Positions 62,175 through 64,000 of a stretch of DNA of 64,000 bases are shown here, in pieces. The notes under the pieces are model-generated. The model made no database searches. It was not told where the DNA came from and worked only from the letters and a program-made list of their open reading frames with translations. Within the stretch, counting starts at the first letter, position 1. Every line of letters starts with the position of its first letter. The stretch lies in NCBI RefSeq assembly GCF_003289965.1, contig NZ_QMBQ01000002.1, positions 558,001 through 622,000 of the forward strand. Reading direction: 5' to 3'. Source of the stretch: Mesorhizobium atlanticum (GTDB lineage: Bacteria > Pseudomonadota > Alphaproteobacteria > Rhizobiales > Rhizobiaceae). The translations under genes were made by a program, and so were the position numbers.

Positions 62175-62732
62175 ATGACGACAAGCGAGCGCGCGAAGAT
62201 GGCGGCGGGCGAATGGTACACCTGCATCGACGATGAGCTGGAGGCATTGCGCCTTGCCGCACGCGATGCGGTGTTCGAGCACAACGGCCTGGCGCCCCGG
62301 CAGCGCGGCAATATCGCTCCGGCCTTACGGACGTTGCTCGGCGGCGCGGGCGAGGGGGCTCGCATCGAGGCGCCGTTCCATTGCGCCTATGGCTTCAATT
62401 TGTTTCTCGGCGACGGCACTTTCCTCAACGCCGGTTGCACCATCCTCGATACCGCGCCGGTGCGCATCGGCAAGGGCACGCTGCTCGGCCCCAATGTGCA
62501 GATCTACTGCGCCGAGCATCATCGCGAAGCTTCCGGCCGGCTGGCCGGGCTGGAGATCGCGAAACCGGTGACGATCGGCGACTACGCCTGGATCGGCGGC
62601 AGTGCGGTGATCCTCGCCGGCGTCAGCATAGGCGAGGGCGCCATCGTCGGCGCCGGCGCCGTCGTGACGCGCGACGTGCCGGCCAGCAAGACCGTCGTCG
62701 GCAACCCGGCGCGAGTGGTCACGCCGCGCTGA
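62175..62732 (+). CDS. Sugar O-acetyltransferase (Maa/LacA/NodL family)
   Basis: A 185-residue left-handed beta-helix acetyltransferase. The N-terminal helical Mac domain reads SERAKMAAGEWYTCIDDELE. The hexapeptide repeats follow (IGKGTLLGPNVQIYCAEHHR; IGDYAWIGGSAVILAGVSIG; EGAIVGAGAVVTRDVPASKT), and the His of AEHHRE is the family catalytic residue. It transfers acetyl from acetyl-CoA to a sugar; NodL, which acetylates Nod factors, is in the same family, but context does not indicate nodulation. Its end overlaps the convergent regulator by 14 bases. Confidence 0.92.
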   Translation: MTTSERAKMAAGEWYTCIDDELEALRLAARDAVFEHNGLAPRQRGNIAPALRTLLGGAGEGARIEAPFHCAYGFNLFLGDGTFLNAGCTILDTAPVRIGKGTLLGPNVQIYCAEHHREASGRLAGLEIAKPVTIGDYAWIGGSAVILAGVSIGEGAIVGAGAVVTRDVPASKTVVGNPARVVTPR

Positions 62733-63705
62733 GCGCGCCCGCGGTTCTGGAAAACTCCCGCCGATATTGCATCGGCGAGGTTTTCAGCCGCGCGGCAAAA
62801 TGCTGGCGCAGCGAGGTGGCGCTGCCGAAACCGGCTTCGAAGGCCACCATGTCCATCGACTTGTCCGTCTGTTCCAGCAGTCTTTGCGCCAGCGCGACGC
62901 GCTGGTCGGCAAGCCAGTCGCCGAAACTGGTGCCGGTGGTTTTCTGGAAACGGCGCGTGAAGGTGCGGCGGGTGAGGCCGGCCGCGTCGGCGACGCTGTC
63001 GAGACTGTGCGCTTCGCCGAGCGTCGCGCGCACCTGATCGAGCGCGTGCGTGAAACGGTCCGCGTTCGGCGTCGGCGCAAGCGGGCGTTCGATGAACTGC
63101 GCCTGCCCGCCCTGCCGGTGCGGCGAGAGCACCACATGGCGGGCAAGCCGAAGGGCGGCCTCCGCGCCATAACGGGCACGTACGATGTGCAGGCAGCAGT
63201 CGAGCCCGGCGGCGACGCCGGCCGAGGTGATGATGTCGCCTTCGTCGACATAGAGCACGTCGGCGTCGATAGCGATGTCTGGGTGAAGCGCCTGGAGCTG
63301 ATCGGTATAGGCCCAGTGGGTCGTTGCCTTGCGCCCGGCCAGCAATCCGGCGCCGGCAATGGCGAAGGTGCCGAGGCACAAGCCCACAATCAGCGCGCCA
63401 CGCCGATGCGCGCCCTGCAGTGCCTCCTTGAACGGCGCGGCCAGAGGGGCATCGAGGTCCTTCCAGCTCGGGATGATGACGATATCGGCCTCTTCGAGTG
63501 CGGAAAGATCATGCGGCACGACGATGCTCAGCCCCGCATCGGTTTGAATGGGTCCCTCCTCAATCGCGCAGACGCGGAAGTCGAAGCGTGGCAGTCCAAG
63601 CTTGGTTCGATCGGCGCCGAACACAAGGCAGGGCACGGAGAGATGAAACGGGCTGATGCCGTCGAAAGCGACAGCGGCGATGATCGGGTTCTTCATGTCG
63701 GACAT
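62719..63705 (-). CDS. GlxA-family transcriptional regulator (DJ-1/PfpI plus AraC)
   Basis: A 328-residue regulator. Residues 1-190 are a class-I amidotransferase-like (DJ-1/PfpI) domain with GALIVGLCLGTFAIAGAGLL and TSAGVAAGLDCCLHIVRARY. The C-terminal AraC-type pair of helix-turn-helix motifs reads LDSVADAAGLTRRTFTRRFQ and VALAQRLLEQTDKSMDMVAF. GlxA regulators usually control neighbouring catabolic genes; the divergent isochorismatase-family hydrolase (118 bases away) is the likely target. Confidence 0.92.
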   Translation of the reverse strand: MSDMKNPIIAAVAFDGISPFHLSVPCLVFGADRTKLGLPRFDFRVCAIEEGPIQTDAGLSIVVPHDLSALEEADIVIIPSWKDLDAPLAAPFKEALQGAHRRGALIVGLCLGTFAIAGAGLLAGRKATTHWAYTDQLQALHPDIAIDADVLYVDEGDIITSAGVAAGLDCCLHIVRARYGAEAALRLARHVVLSPHRQGGQAQFIERPLAPTPNADRFTHALDQVRATLGEAHSLDSVADAAGLTRRTFTRRFQKTTGTSFGDWLADQRVALAQRLLEQTDKSMDMVAFEAGFGSATSLRQHFAARLKTSPMQYRREFSRTAGALSAA

Positions 63706-63823
63706 CGTTTGCGTTGGTTGGCGAATGTCCCAATTCTTTCGAATGATGTCAATCGGGCCACTTTCTGCGTGCCGATGTTCGGCCTAGCTTTGCGCCATCA
63801 ACCCGGTCGAAAGGAAAATCACC

Positions 63824-64000
63824 ATGCCCGCACCAGCCACCCAGCCGCGCCGCGCGCTCGTCGTCGTCGACGTCCAGAACGACTATGACGGCGGCAATCT
63901 CGCTATCCAGCATCCGCCCTTCGCCGAGACTGTCGTCAATGTGGCGCGCGCCATGGATGCCGCCGCGGCGGCCGGCATCAAGGTCGTCGTCATCAAGCAA
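63824..64000 (+). CDS. Isochorismatase/nicotinamidase-family hydrolase, cut by window edge
   Basis: The first 59 codons are present. RRALVVVDVQNDYDGGNLAI contains the catalytic Asp of the DxQNDF/Y motif, and VNVARAMDAAAAAGIKVVVI is the next helix and strand. The catalytic Cys would lie beyond the window. ATG 63824 follows AAAGGAAAATC. It is divergent from the GlxA-type regulator, which probably controls it. Confidence 0.9.
   Translation, partial: MPAPATQPRRALVVVDVQNDYDGGNLAIQHPPFAETVVNVARAMDAAAAAGIKVVVIKQ

Noticed and set aside
60207..62282. 691-residue reading of the flavoprotein including about 230 extra N-terminal residues
   Set aside because: The extension overlaps the DUF4126 gene in another frame; the FAD loop begins at residue 9 when ATG 61583 is used.

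Overview
The window looks like chromosome from a member of the Rhizobiales, most like Mesorhizobium. The core half carries the alphaproteobacterial cell-cycle set (sciP, ctrA, chpT, eipA), a fused rhizobial-type anthranilate synthase trpE(G) behind a trpL leader, a NolR-like ArsR regulator, and many GC-rich oxidoreductase and transport genes. This assignment rests on gene content and protein motifs read by eye; no database search was possible.

Region 1 (1 to about 22,400) reads as accessory DNA, probably an integrated island or its decayed remains. Genes are sparse, with gaps of 300-800 bases and several broken genes: the 3' tail of an acyl-CoA dehydrogenase-like gene (4574-4677), a DUF1127 tail (10358-10426), and a methyltransferase head joined to a drug/metabolite transporter tail (12001-12322). 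Intact cargo includes two complete and one edge-truncated winged-helix regulators (the complete ones with TolB-like and TPR regions), a cupin/RidA-like pair, a GNAT acetyltransferase, a methyltransferase, a HEPN-like protein, a response regulator, a ketopantoate-reductase-like enzyme, a BBE-type flavin oxidoreductase, a cobalt-type nitrile hydratase operon (alpha, beta, accessory), and a flavin-dependent ACAD-fold enzyme divergent from a LysR regulator. The right edge is marked by an XRE regulator, a row of small overlapping ORFs and a large serine recombinase. The last 14 codons and stop of the recombinase lie inside the 3' half of a tRNA-Met gene, which is the signature of integration at a tRNA.

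Region 2 (about 22,400-45,700) is ordinary dense core: a Gfo/Idh/MocA dehydrogenase, mnmA, sciP, a quinone reductase divergent from an HxlR regulator, a FliJ-like gene divergent from ctrA, a CheY-like protein, chpT, eipA, a coiled-coil membrane protein, an rRNA/tRNA methyltransferase, the NolR-like regulator, a HugZ-like protein, an SDR/CoA-transferase pair, glutathionyl-hydroquinone reductase behind a strong palindromic operator, a Nudix hydrolase, a phosphoesterase, and leuA behind a leucine leader peptide. SciP inhibits CtrA and ChpT phosphorylates it, so regulator, activator and output (eipA is a known CtrA target in Brucella) lie within about 5.6 kb. The DNA between the FliJ-like gene and ctrA carries a tight cluster of GANTC (CcrM methylation) sites.

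Region 3 (about 45,700-64,000) is core metabolism and transport: an ATP-grasp/esterase/NTF2-like operon, a broken LysR gene, two SDRs, an AbrB-type permease, a VapBC-like toxin-antitoxin pair, a monooxygenase, a DsrE-like exported protein, a secreted protein made of an internal duplication, a CDF metal transporter, trpE(G) with its attenuator, a desuccinylase-family hydrolase, an MFS exporter, a MerA-like flavoprotein overlapping a DUF4126 membrane protein, a NodL/Maa-type acetyltransferase, a GlxA-type regulator, and the start of an isochorismatase-family hydrolase cut by the window edge. Two copies of a palindromic intergenic repeat sit exactly at the 3' ends of minus-strand genes (41479-41557 and 60128-60209).
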